Shown: piece by piece, positions 43,190 to 50,710 of the stretch
How the letters are laid out: each line of letters starts with the position of its first letter
Numbering within the stretch: the first letter of the stretch is position 1
Origin: Pristimantibacillus sp052113225
GTDB taxonomy: Bacteria; Bacillota; Bacilli; Paenibacillales; Paenibacillaceae
DNA: 64,000 bases
Direction of reading: 5' to 3'
Assembly (NCBI RefSeq): GCF_052113225.1
Contig: NZ_JBFRCT010000008.1
Span: 316,797-380,796, forward strand
Notes under the pieces: generated by a model
Seen by the model: only the letters and a program-made list of their open reading frames with translations
Told to the model about the DNA's origin: nothing
Databases searched by the model: none
Made by a program: the position numbers and the translations under genes

Positions 43190-43498
43190 ATGTTAACAGG
43201 CAAACAAAAACGACACCTCAGATCGCTCGCTCATCATTTAACGCCGGTCTTCCAAGTAGGTAAAGGCGGCACGAACGAACAGCTGGTTCGTCATATTGAA
43301 GAAGCGATTGAAGTTCGTGAATTAATGAAAATATCTGTTCTGAACAATTGCTTGGAAGATCCGAAAGAGATCGGAGCAGAAGTAGCGGAAGCTGCAGGTG
43401 CTGAACTGGTACAGGTTATCGGTAAAACGATTGTTCTCTACAAGCGAGCAACAGATGAGAAGAACCGTAAGATCGAGCTGCCAAAGGCTGCGAAATAA
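43190..43498 (+). CDS. yhbY: YhbY-family RNA-binding protein
   Basis: A 102-residue CRM-domain protein: MLTGKQKRHLRSLAHHLTPVFQVGKGGTNE contains the GxxG loop (GKGG) that binds RNA, split here for length. The ending VIGKTIVLYKRA is also typical. YhbY associates with pre-50S particles. GAAGGAAAC lies before the ATG. In B. subtilis the equivalent gene yqeI has the same position between aroE and nadD. Confidence 0.93.
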   Translation: MLTGKQKRHLRSLAHHLTPVFQVGKGGTNEQLVRHIEEAIEVRELMKISVLNNCLEDPKEIGAEVAEAAGAELVQVIGKTIVLYKRATDEKNRKIELPKAAK

Positions 43499-43531
43499 CA
43501 GCCCCTTTATAGGAAGAGAAAGGTAGCGCGA

Positions 43532-44122
43532 ATGAGAAGAATCGGTATTATGGGTGGAACATTCGACCCTATTCATATCGGCCACCTGATTGCGGCTGAA
43601 GCTGCACGTGATAGCCTCGGGCTAGACGAAGTTTGGTTTATCCCCACCTATCATCCTCCGCTTAAAGACAATCAGCCAGGCGTAAGCAGTGAATTAAGAC
43701 TTCAAATGGTACAAGAGGCATTAGGAGGTAATCCGTCCTTCAAGGCGCTTGATATTGAGCTGCAGCGCGGAGGAATGAGCTATTCGATTGAAACAGTTCT
43801 TGAGCTGAAGAAGCGGCATCCTGATGATGCTTTTTCCTACATTATCGGTTCGGATCGGATCAATGATCTTCCGAAGTGGCATCGCATTCAAGAGCTGACC
43901 GAGCTTATTACTTTCATTGGGCTCGAGCGGGAAGGAACGCCGGTGCAGTTAGAACAGCTTCCGGATGATCTCCGCCAGCGTGTAACGATGTCTGCGATGC
44001 CGCCAATTGGGATTTCATCGACCGATATCCGCAGCAGAGTACAGTCGGGACGTTCGATCGAATATTTGGTACCGGACACCGTTCATCAGTTTATAAAGAG
44101 GAGAGGGCTTTATGAATCGTGA
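43532..44122 (+). CDS. nadD: Nicotinate-nucleotide adenylyltransferase
   Basis: 196 residues. It transfers AMP from ATP to nicotinate mononucleotide in NAD synthesis. The nucleotidyltransferase signature GGTFDPIHIGHL has the H-x-G-H motif near residues 15-18, and the ISSTDIRSRV motif lies near 165. WFIPTYHPPLKD and IIGSDRINDLPKW are also family features. The end overlaps yqeK by 11 bases. Confidence 0.95.
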   Translation: MRRIGIMGGTFDPIHIGHLIAAEAARDSLGLDEVWFIPTYHPPLKDNQPGVSSELRLQMVQEALGGNPSFKALDIELQRGGMSYSIETVLELKKRHPDDAFSYIIGSDRINDLPKWHRIQELTELITFIGLEREGTPVQLEQLPDDLRQRVTMSAMPPIGISSTDIRSRVQSGRSIEYLVPDTVHQFIKRRGLYES

Positions 44123-44675
44123 ACAAATGATTGAGTCGGTCAGATCGCAAATGCCGGAGAAGCGCTGGAAGCATGTGGAAGGTGTTATGGCGACTTCTAT
44201 TATTCTTGCAGAGCGGTTTGGGGAAGACCCGGTTAAAGCGGAGCTTGCGGCCATTTTACATGATGTGGCGAAATTTTGGCCCATTACCAAGATGGAACAG
44301 ATTATCCGGGAACAGCAGCTTGACGAAGGTCTGCTTACACATGATAAAGCACTTTGGCATGCGGAAGTTGGCTATTGGGTAGCTGAGCATGAATATGGTA
44401 TCAAGGATCAGGATGTCCTTGATGCGATTCGTTATCACACTTCAGGCAGGATCGGCATGACGAAGCTGGACAAAGTGGTATGTCTGGCGGATTATATAGA
44501 GCCTGGACGGGAGTTTCCGGGTGTAGAGCGAATTCGTGAATTAAGCGAGACTAACCTCGAACAGGCGTTAATAGCAGGTTTTGATTCCACAATCTCCTTT
44601 CTTGTGGAAAAAGGGAATCGAATTTATCCGCTTACTGTTGAGGCCCGAAATGATTTAATTGAACAGAAAAACTAG
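44112..44675 (+). CDS. yqeK: HD-domain hydrolase YqeK (probable Ap4A hydrolase)
   Basis: 187 residues. The HD signature is ILHDVAKFWP near 50-59, with further His at HAEVGYWVAEHEYG and YHTSGRIGM, and LADYIEPGREFPGV near the C-terminal half. YqeK proteins have been described as symmetrical diadenosine tetraphosphate hydrolases. GAGGAGAGGG lies before the ATG inside the nadD gene. The order nadD-yqeK-rsfS is strongly conserved. Confidence 0.93.
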   Translation: MNREQMIESVRSQMPEKRWKHVEGVMATSIILAERFGEDPVKAELAAILHDVAKFWPITKMEQIIREQQLDEGLLTHDKALWHAEVGYWVAEHEYGIKDQDVLDAIRYHTSGRIGMTKLDKVVCLADYIEPGREFPGVERIRELSETNLEQALIAGFDSTISFLVEKGNRIYPLTVEARNDLIEQKN

Positions 44676-44686
44676 GAGGCTGAGCT

Positions 44687-45034
44687 ATGACCGTACATTC
44701 AGATGAACTATTGCAAATAACGGTTGCAGCTGCGGATGATAAAAAAGCGCAGCGCATCGTGGCATTAAACTTGAAAGAGATTTCACTAGTGGCAGATTAT
44801 TTTGTCATCTGTCATGGTAATTCAGATACACAGGTACAAGCGATTACGACGGAGATCCGCAAACAAGCGGAGAGTCGCGGCGTACGTGTACGCGGCATTG
44901 AGGGTATGGATTCGGCACGTTGGGTACTGATTGACCTTGGCGATGTCATCGTTCACGTCTTCCATCGTGATGAGCGTGATTATTATAATATTGAGCGTTT
45001 GTGGTCCGACGCGAAGGTAGTGGAGTTCGCATGA
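44687..45034 (+). CDS. rsfS: Ribosome silencing factor RsfS
   Basis: 115 residues of the Iojap/RsfS family: LKEISLVADYFVICHGNSDT, then GMDSARWVLIDLGDVIVHVF, RDYYNIERLW. It binds ribosomal protein L14 and blocks joining of the subunits when nutrients are scarce. AGGAGGCTGAGCT precedes the ATG. The stop TGA shares bases with the ATG of the next gene. Confidence 0.94.
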   Translation: MTVHSDELLQITVAAADDKKAQRIVALNLKEISLVADYFVICHGNSDTQVQAITTEIRKQAESRGVRVRGIEGMDSARWVLIDLGDVIVHVFHRDERDYYNIERLWSDAKVVEFA

Positions 45035-45969
45035 GTTTGGTAGCCGGTACAATTCTAACATTAAGGGTGGCACGTGAAGTGTCGCCCTACGGTTATTTTT
45101 TGACCGATGAAGAGTCGGAGGTGCTGCTGCACTATACCGAGCTTGTCGGCAAAAAACCAAAAATCAATGATCCCGTAGAGGTATTTATCTTCTATGATTC
45201 TGAGGACCGGATTGCTGCGACGATGAAACGTCCTGCGCTTCTCCTTGGTGAGATGGCACGACTTAAGGTTGCTGATGTTCATCCGCGCCTCGGCTGCTTC
45301 TTGGAATTTGGTCTGGGACGCCAGCTGCTATTGCCAATCTCAGAGCTGCCTGAGAAGTTTGAATTCCGTCCGCTGCCCGGCGATGAAGTGCATGTCGTAC
45401 TTGGCCATGATAAAGCGGGAAGATTGCTTGCAAGAACAGCCGGCGAGGACGAGCTGGGACCATTAGTATTCGAAGCTCCACAAGCATGGCGCAACCAATG
45501 GGTGGAAGGCTGGGTAACGAAGTCACTCCAAATGGGCTCATTTGTGCTTGTTGATGGAGGCGTTGTAGGTTTTGGCGTATATGGACTTATCCCAGCACCA
45601 GAACGTGTACGGCCGCTTCGCTTGGGCGAGCGTGTATCTGCACGCGTCACGTTCATTCGCGATGATGGTCGTGTCAATCTGTCGATGGCTAAGCTGAAGC
45701 AGGAAGGACGGCTTGAGGATGCTGACCGCATTCTCGCATTCCTGAAGGAGCGTCCAGGCGGCGGTATGCCTTATTCCGATGAATCGCCGGCAGATACAGT
45801 TAAGCAGCGGTTTGGAATCAGCAAATCAGCCTTTAAACGCGCGCTGGGCAAGCTGATGCGTGAAGGCTTGATAACGCAAAAGGGAAGCTGGACCTATCTG
45901 GCGGATTCGGCTGAAGCGGATTCTGCAGATTCCGAGGCAGGTACTCCGGCGCATCGTACGGAGGAATAG
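45031..45969 (+). CDS. S1-domain RNA-binding protein, CvfB/YitL-like
   Basis: 312 residues from ATG 45031, overlapping rsfS by 4 bases. The frame is open from 45001, but the later start follows GTGGAG and gives the usual N-terminus. Two or three S1-like OB folds are visible (GYFLTDEESEVLLHYTEL, GCFLEFGLGRQLLLPISELP, VGFGVYGLIPAPERV, FIRDDGRVNLSMAKL). A C-terminal winged helix follows (FGISKSAFKRALGKLMREGL). CvfB proteins regulate virulence and RNA stability in staphylococci. In B. subtilis the yqeL-yqeM pair has no such gene between, so this is an insertion in the cluster. Confidence 0.85.
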   Translation: MSLVAGTILTLRVAREVSPYGYFLTDEESEVLLHYTELVGKKPKINDPVEVFIFYDSEDRIAATMKRPALLLGEMARLKVADVHPRLGCFLEFGLGRQLLLPISELPEKFEFRPLPGDEVHVVLGHDKAGRLLARTAGEDELGPLVFEAPQAWRNQWVEGWVTKSLQMGSFVLVDGGVVGFGVYGLIPAPERVRPLRLGERVSARVTFIRDDGRVNLSMAKLKQEGRLEDADRILAFLKERPGGGMPYSDESPADTVKQRFGISKSAFKRALGKLMREGLITQKGSWTYLADSAEADSADSEAGTPAHRTEE

Positions 45970-45972
45970 CAA

Positions 45973-46734
45973 ATGGATGCATACGGTCAATTCGCATCGG
46001 TCTATGACAAGCTGATGCAGGACATGCCCTATGATGAATGGATCCAGTTCGCCCATGACAGCTGGGAGCTCTACGGTATGCCAAAGACCGTGGCGGATCT
46101 TGGCTGTGGAACGGGGAGTATAGCCATTCCTCTCGCTCTATCCGGACTAGAAGTTTATGGTATCGATCTGTCAGCAGATATGCTGACCGTTGCCCGCAGC
46201 AAATGGGACGAGTCTTCTTCTCAGGTTGGACGTGCGCGTGGGACGGCGACGTGGCTGGAGCAGGATATGAGAGACTGGACGCTGGCGGAGCCCGTGGATA
46301 CTGTCATCTCCTTCTGTGACTGCGTCAATTACCTGACCGAGGAAGAGGATGTCGAAGCTGCTTTTCAGGCGGCATACGACAATTTACGTGAGGGTGGACT
46401 TTTTTTATTTGATGTTCATGCTCCTAAAGTGTTCCTTCGTTATTCGGAGGAGCAGCCTTTCGTGCTTGATGAAGATGAGGTCGCCTATATATGGACTTGC
46501 GAGCTGGACGAGTCCCGCACTCAGATCGAGCATCATTTAACGATCTTTGCGGAGGAGAGAAGCGGCAGGTTCGAGCGTTTTGAGGAAATGCATGCGCAGC
46601 GCGCATACGACCGCAGCTGGATGGAAGCTGCTTTGAAGAAAGCGGGTTTCCGCACGGTGGATTGTTATGCGGACTTCGAGCTTAAGCCTGCGGGCGATGA
46701 TTCAGAACGTTTATTCTTTGCAGCGGTGAAATGA
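45973..46734 (+). CDS. Class I SAM-dependent methyltransferase (YqeM-like)
   Basis: A 253-residue methyltransferase. Motif I is VADLGCGTGSIAIPLAL near 37-53, motif II is GIDLSADMLTVA, and INTVISFCDCVNYLTEEEDV-type spacing follows (here VDTVISFCDCVNYL). The N-terminus MDAYGQFASVYDKLMQDMPY is typical of YqeM, the last member of the yqeG-to-yqeM cluster. The substrate is unknown. A terminator follows. Confidence 0.88.
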   Translation: MDAYGQFASVYDKLMQDMPYDEWIQFAHDSWELYGMPKTVADLGCGTGSIAIPLALSGLEVYGIDLSADMLTVARSKWDESSSQVGRARGTATWLEQDMRDWTLAEPVDTVISFCDCVNYLTEEEDVEAAFQAAYDNLREGGLFLFDVHAPKVFLRYSEEQPFVLDEDEVAYIWTCELDESRTQIEHHLTIFAEERSGRFERFEEMHAQRAYDRSWMEAALKKAGFRTVDCYADFELKPAGDDSERLFFAAVK

Positions 46735-46745
46735 TATTAATGTAA

Positions 46746-46800
46746 ACAGGGTTGTCTTCCTTCACATCAAGTGGAGGGAGACAACCCTGTTGTTGTTTTC
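46746..46800. terminator. Terminator between methyltransferase and tdk
   Basis: A perfect 12-bp stem, ACAGGGTTGTCT with AGACAACCCTGT (46746-46757/46779-46790), is followed by TGTTGTTTTC. It lies between convergent genes and probably serves the leftward and rightward transcripts. Confidence 0.8.
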
Positions 46801-46804
46801 GAAT

Positions 46805-47437
46805 TTAAGGAGCCGTAATCGTATCTGTACGCTCGTCAGATTGTTCTCCTGTCACCTTGTGGGGAGGAACGAAGCAGCGACGGCAGCGTGGCTCGTAGCT
46901 CTCCGTATCGCCGACCAAAAACACAGGGCCAAGTTTTGCCGGCTGTCCATTCACAATACGCTGCGTGAAAGTGGCTTCGGCATCACCGCATACCGCGCAG
47001 AAGGATGTTAATTTGACAATTTCGTCGGCAATGGCGAGCAATCCGCCGATATATCCGAACTCCTTGCCTCTGTAATCCATATTTAGGCCATCCACAATAA
47101 TATGTTTGCCTTGATAGGCTAGTTCTTCTACTAGAGCGATAATAGGTTTGCCGAAAAAGGATGCTTCATCAAACGCGACGACATCGGCGTCCTTGGTCTC
47201 ACGCAGAATCTGTTCGACGGAAGCAGGGGGAAGTTCCCTTGGCACGTTGGTTGCAGGGAGGCGGTATCCGATCCGGCTGACGATCTCCTCCGTGCTGAAT
47301 CGATTATCTTCAGCCGGCTTATAGGCCTTAACCTGCTTGCGTCCGTACTTCATCAGCTTCTGACATCGTCTGATGAGCTCCCCTGATTTCTCCGAAAACA
47401 TGGGCCCGATAATGACCGTAATGAAACCTCTATCCAT
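46805..47437 (-). CDS. tdk: Thymidine kinase with altered P-loop
   Basis: 210 residues of the type II thymidine kinase family, which phosphorylates thymidine with ATP. The catalytic Glu in VVAFDEASFF, the lasso phrase YRGKEFGYIG and two zinc-binding pairs (CAVC, CRRC) are intact. The P-loop reads GPMFSEKSGELIRR, whereas the usual form is GPMFSGKSEELIRR. Gly and Glu have exchanged places, so the glycine before Lys-Ser is missing. The codons are clean (GAG AAA TCA GGG), so this does not look like a frameshift. Activity may be altered. Close relatives should be compared. Confidence 0.88.
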   Translation of the reverse strand: MDRGFITVIIGPMFSEKSGELIRRCQKLMKYGRKQVKAYKPAEDNRFSTEEIVSRIGYRLPATNVPRELPPASVEQILRETKDADVVAFDEASFFGKPIIALVEELAYQGKHIIVDGLNMDYRGKEFGYIGGLLAIADEIVKLTSFCAVCGDAEATFTQRIVNGQPAKLGPVFLVGDTESYEPRCRRCFVPPHKVTGEQSDERTDTITAP

Positions 47438-47586
47438 GACTTATCCCTTACCTTTACTGATTGGTTGTATCATTTTAGCAGAATAAGTCGTAAAAGCAAC
47501 AGGGGTATTCGACATGTTTTTTCGAAAGTCGACACTAGATATAGATTTTGCTCTAAATCTTTCCGGTCGAAATACCGATCTAATAA

Positions 47587-47808
47587 TTATTCTCTTAATG
47601 CGTCCTTCAATCTGCTGTTCATGCTATCAAGGGAAGAGGATCCGCGGGCGGCAGCAAGTCTCAAACGTTTCAACTCCTGCTTTAAGCGGTCATTCTCCTG
47701 CGTTAGTCCATCTATGTAAGGCAGCAGAGCGGGTACCTGGTAGCCCGCATCCTGGAACAGTTGAAGCACGGCTTCACGCATCTGCTCTGGCGTTACTTGC
47801 TTGTCCAT
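47587..47808 (-). CDS. Small coiled-coil protein of unknown function
   Basis: 73 residues from the ATG at 47806-47808, with GGAGG 5 bases upstream. An ATG four codons earlier overlaps that ribosome site. MDKQVTPEQMREAVLQLFQD forms an amphipathic start. A heptad-like helix (IDGLTQENDRLKQELKRLRL) is a probable coiled coil, and a polar tail follows. I do not recognise a named family. The gene stands alone between tdk and the nrd promoter region. Confidence 0.6.
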   Translation of the reverse strand: MDKQVTPEQMREAVLQLFQDAGYQVPALLPYIDGLTQENDRLKQELKRLRLAAARGSSSLDSMNSRLKDALRE

Positions 47809-47916
47809 TTGAACCTCCATATTAGCAATAAAATGTCACTATCCCATCATATCCGCATCTGTTAAAATAGTCGAGTGCCGAAAAAGGGCGAATAAATAAT
47901 TTCTCCATATTTTTCA

Positions 47917-47945
47917 TTGACGGAGCCTATATCTTGATGTAGAAT
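47917..47945 (+). promoter_or_regulatory. Sigma-A promoter of the nrdIEF operon
   Basis: TTGACG (47917-47922), a 17-base spacer and TAGAAT (47940-47945). The spacer is occupied by the first NrdR box. Transcription should begin near 47952, giving a leader of about 258 bases before nrdI. TTGACA at 48010 has no proper -10. Confidence 0.75.
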
Positions 47946-47970
47946 CAAATTTACCAACTACATATTGAGT
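47924..47970. promoter_or_regulatory. Two NrdR boxes
   Basis: AGCCTATATCTTGATG (47924-47939) and CAACTACATATTGAGT (47955-47970) both keep the conserved NrdR core C-W-A-Y-A-T-N-T-W-G. Their starts are exactly 31 bases apart, three helical turns, as is usual for NrdR box pairs. The first fills the promoter spacer and the second follows the -10. ACTACATA/TATGTAGT forms a further inverted repeat (47957-47978). Confidence 0.85.
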
Positions 47971-48078
47971 TATGTAGTCAGATTTCAACGAAATTGTCAA
48001 CTAGCGCATTTGACATCTTTGCTGTCAGAAGCGCTTTTATATTGCTGAATTTCAGCAAATACGCTGTTACAAGACGGA

Positions 48079-48201
48079 TGCTTACGAAGTAAGAATTGCT
48101 TCGCAATTCTTTAAGTTAATGCTTACGAAGTAAGAATTGCTTCGCAATTCTTTAAGTTAATGCTTACGAAGTAAGAATTGCTTCGCAATTCTTTTGAGGA
48201 G
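48079..48201 (+). repeat. Three tandem 41-bp hairpin/U-tract repeats in the nrd leader
   Basis: Units begin with GCTTACG at 48080, 48121 and 48162, exactly 41 bases apart and nearly identical. Each holds two stems: CTTAC-GAA-GTAAG and AAGAATTGC-TTC-GCAATTCTT. The last unit runs into TTTTGAGGAG, the ribosome site of nrdI. Between units stands TTTAAGTTA. Earlier in the leader TGACA/TGTCA and TTGCTG/CAGCAA hairpins are also visible. Confidence 0.85.
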
Positions 48202-48209
48202 AGAGAGAC

Positions 48210-48623
48210 ATGCTGGTAGTCTATGAATCAAGAACAGGCAATGTGAAACGCTTTATCAATAAATTGAATATGAGAGCGGTGCCCATTGGTGAGCTTGATT
48301 TGGTGGACGAGCCTTACGTTTTGGTCACGTATACGACTGGATTTGGTCAAGTACCGGAACGTGTCATGTCCTTCTTAAACCGGAATGGTGAGAACCTTCG
48401 CGGGGTATCCGCAAGTGGGAATCGTAACTGGGGAGACGGGTTTGCGAAGAGTGCGGATACGATCTCGAGCCTGTTCGACGTGCCTGTAATATCGAAGTTT
48501 GAATTATCCGGTACTAATCAAGATATGGAATACTTTGTCGAAAGGGTGCGAAATATTGAAACATATCGAACTGAACAACGAATTGATGCAACGCGGAGCG
48601 GACGGCTTCTATCAATTGGATAA
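48210..48623 (+). CDS. nrdI: Ribonucleotide reductase flavodoxin NrdI
   Basis: A 137-residue flavodoxin-like protein that supplies the oxidant for assembling the dimanganese-tyrosyl cofactor of NrdF. MLVVYESRTGNVKRFI holds the FMN phosphate loop, VLVTYTTGFGQVPERV the 50s loop and GVSASGNRNWGDGFAK the family signature. GAGGAG lies 8 bases before the ATG, at the end of the third leader repeat. NrdE starts inside this gene. No nrdH is present in the operon. Confidence 0.93.
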   Translation: MLVVYESRTGNVKRFINKLNMRAVPIGELDLVDEPYVLVTYTTGFGQVPERVMSFLNRNGENLRGVSASGNRNWGDGFAKSADTISSLFDVPVISKFELSGTNQDMEYFVERVRNIETYRTEQRIDATRSGRLLSIG

Positions 48624-50640
48624 AGATAAAGAGGCGGTTGTCGCTTTTATGGAGGAAGTAGACGCAAAGAGCGTTAAATTCACTTCCCTTCGTGAAAAGC
48701 TCGACTACCTTATAGAGAACGATTATTACGATAATGTATATGAGAAGTATACATATGAACAGATTGAAGCGGTATTCCTGCTTACAGAGAGCAGCGGCTT
48801 CCAATTCGAGTCTTATATGGCAATCTCGAAATTCTACAAAGACTATGCCATGAAGACTAACGATAAATCGAAATACTTGGAGCAATACCATGACCGCGTA
48901 GCGATTGTTGCGCTGAGCCTCGGTGAAGGCGATGCTGATAAAGCGCTTCGTATTGCGGAAGCAATGATTGAGCAGCGCTTGCAGCCGGCTACTCCAACGT
49001 TCCTGAACGCTGGCAAGAGCCGCCGCGGCGAAATGGTATCCTGTTTCCTGCTTGAGATGGACGATTCCCTGAACTCGATTAACTACGTGCTTGGCACTTG
49101 CATGCAGCTGTCGAAGATCGGCGGCGGTGTTGCGGTCAACCTGTCGAAGTTGCGTGGACGCGGCGAAGCGATTAAAGGTGTAGAAGGCGCAGCAAAAGGC
49201 GTTATGCCGGTACTGAAGCTGATGGAGGATGCCTTCTCCTATGCGGACCAAATGGGTCAGCGTAAAGGCTCAGGCGCTGGCTACTACAACATTTTCGGCT
49301 GGGACATTATTGAGTTCCTTGATTGTAAGAAAATTAATGCTGATGAGAAGACGCGTATCAAAACGTTGTCGATCGGCCTGATCATTCCTAATAAATTCTA
49401 TGAGCTGGCTGCTAAGAACGAAACTTTGCATGTATTTGGTCCTCATTCCGTTCATAAAGCATATGGCAAACATCTTGACGACATGGATATGGACGTTATG
49501 TACGAAGAGCTGCTTGCTAACGAGCAAGTTGTGAAAAAAGCAGTAATGAACGCTCGTGATATGATGACGAAGATTGCTTCGATCCAATTGGAATCCGGCT
49601 ATCCTTACATCATGAACAAATCGAATGCTAACCGTGTCCATGCTTTGAAGGATATCGGTCAAATCAAGATGTCTAACCTCTGTACCGAAATTTTCCAAGT
49701 GCAAGAGACTTCGACGATCAATGATTACGGCATGGACGATGTAATCCGCCGCGACATCAGCTGTAACCTGGCTTCTCTGAACATTGTGAATGTCATGGAA
49801 CGCAAGAAAATTAAAGAATCCGTTCACGTTGGTATCGAAGCATTGACGACAGTCAGCGACGTATCGGAAATCGACAACGCACCTGGTGTACGTAAAGCGA
49901 ACGAAGAGCTGCATTCCGTCGGCCTTGGCGCGATGAACCTGAATGGCTTCTTCGCTAAAAATAAGATTGCTTATGAGAGTGACGAAGCAAAAGAATTCGC
50001 GAGTGCGTTCTTCATGATGATGAACTATTATTCGATTGAGAAAAGTATGGAAATTGCAAAAGAGCGCGGCAGAACGTTCAAAGACTTCGACCGCTCTGAA
50101 TATGCAAAAGGCACTTATTTCACTCGTTATATCGAGACGGACTTCCGTCCAACATCGGATAAAGTACAAGATCTGTTCGAGGGCATGGACATTCCTACAC
50201 CTCAAGATTGGGCAGCTTTGAAAGAGAAAGTACAGAAGTACGGCTTGTACCATGCTTACCGTCTGGCAATCGCGCCGACACAAAGCATCTCGTACATCCA
50301 AAACTCCACTTCGAGCGTTATGCCGATTGTTGAACATATCGAGACACGTACGTATGCGAACTCGACGACGTATTATCCAATGCCTTATCTGGCTCAGGAA
50401 AACTACTTCTACTATAAATCGGCTTACAATATCGATCAGTTCAAGCTTATTGACCTGATTTGGGAAATTCAGCAGCACGTAGACCAAGGCATCTCGACGG
50501 TTCTGCATGTAAACAGCAACGTAACGACTCGTGAACTGGCTCGCTTCTATATCTATGCAGCTCAGAAGGGTCTGAAATCGCTCTACTATACGAGAACAAA
50601 GCGTCTTTCCGTTGAGGAATGCACAAGCTGTGCCGTATAA
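48556..50640 (+). CDS. nrdE: Class Ib ribonucleotide reductase, large subunit
   Basis: 694 residues from TTG 48556 (AAAGGGTG upstream), which gives MKHIELNNELMQRG. The frame is open from 48499, but the TTG fits the family N-terminus. The catalytic cysteines are Cys163 (GEMVSCFLLE), the thiyl-radical Cys376 (MSNLCTEIFQ) and Cys403 (DISCNLASLN). The C-terminal pair C-T-S-C reduces the active site. ALHHAYRLAIAPTQSISYI-like sequence (here YHAYRLAIAPTQSISYI) is the family signature. It converts ribonucleoside diphosphates to deoxy forms with NrdF. Confidence 0.94.
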   Translation: MKHIELNNELMQRGADGFYQLDKDKEAVVAFMEEVDAKSVKFTSLREKLDYLIENDYYDNVYEKYTYEQIEAVFLLTESSGFQFESYMAISKFYKDYAMKTNDKSKYLEQYHDRVAIVALSLGEGDADKALRIAEAMIEQRLQPATPTFLNAGKSRRGEMVSCFLLEMDDSLNSINYVLGTCMQLSKIGGGVAVNLSKLRGRGEAIKGVEGAAKGVMPVLKLMEDAFSYADQMGQRKGSGAGYYNIFGWDIIEFLDCKKINADEKTRIKTLSIGLIIPNKFYELAAKNETLHVFGPHSVHKAYGKHLDDMDMDVMYEELLANEQVVKKAVMNARDMMTKIASIQLESGYPYIMNKSNANRVHALKDIGQIKMSNLCTEIFQVQETSTINDYGMDDVIRRDISCNLASLNIVNVMERKKIKESVHVGIEALTTVSDVSEIDNAPGVRKANEELHSVGLGAMNLNGFFAKNKIAYESDEAKEFASAFFMMMNYYSIEKSMEIAKERGRTFKDFDRSEYAKGTYFTRYIETDFRPTSDKVQDLFEGMDIPTPQDWAALKEKVQKYGLYHAYRLAIAPTQSISYIQNSTSSVMPIVEHIETRTYANSTTYYPMPYLAQENYFYYKSAYNIDQFKLIDLIWEIQQHVDQGISTVLHVNSNVTTRELARFYIYAAQKGLKSLYYTRTKRLSVEECTSCAV

Positions 50641-50710
50641 TTCGAACTAACGATAAGGCTGCCGGATGATCAGTGTCGGAAAGCAGCCTTCTACCAAAGG
50701 AGCAGGATTG

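Noticed and set aside
48010..48043. TTGACA and TATATT as the nrd promoter
   Set aside because: The spacing is 22 bases. The TTGACG/TAGAAT pair at 47917-47945 has 17 bases and is overlapped by NrdR boxes.
48079..48201. The 41-bp tandem repeats as a CRISPR array
   Set aside because: Repeats follow each other without unique spacers, there are only three, no cas genes are near, and the last one runs into a ribosome site.
49270..50508. A 412-codon minus-strand frame opposite nrdE
   Set aside because: It is a shadow of the conserved nrdE gene, rich in Cys, Arg and His, with no start signal.
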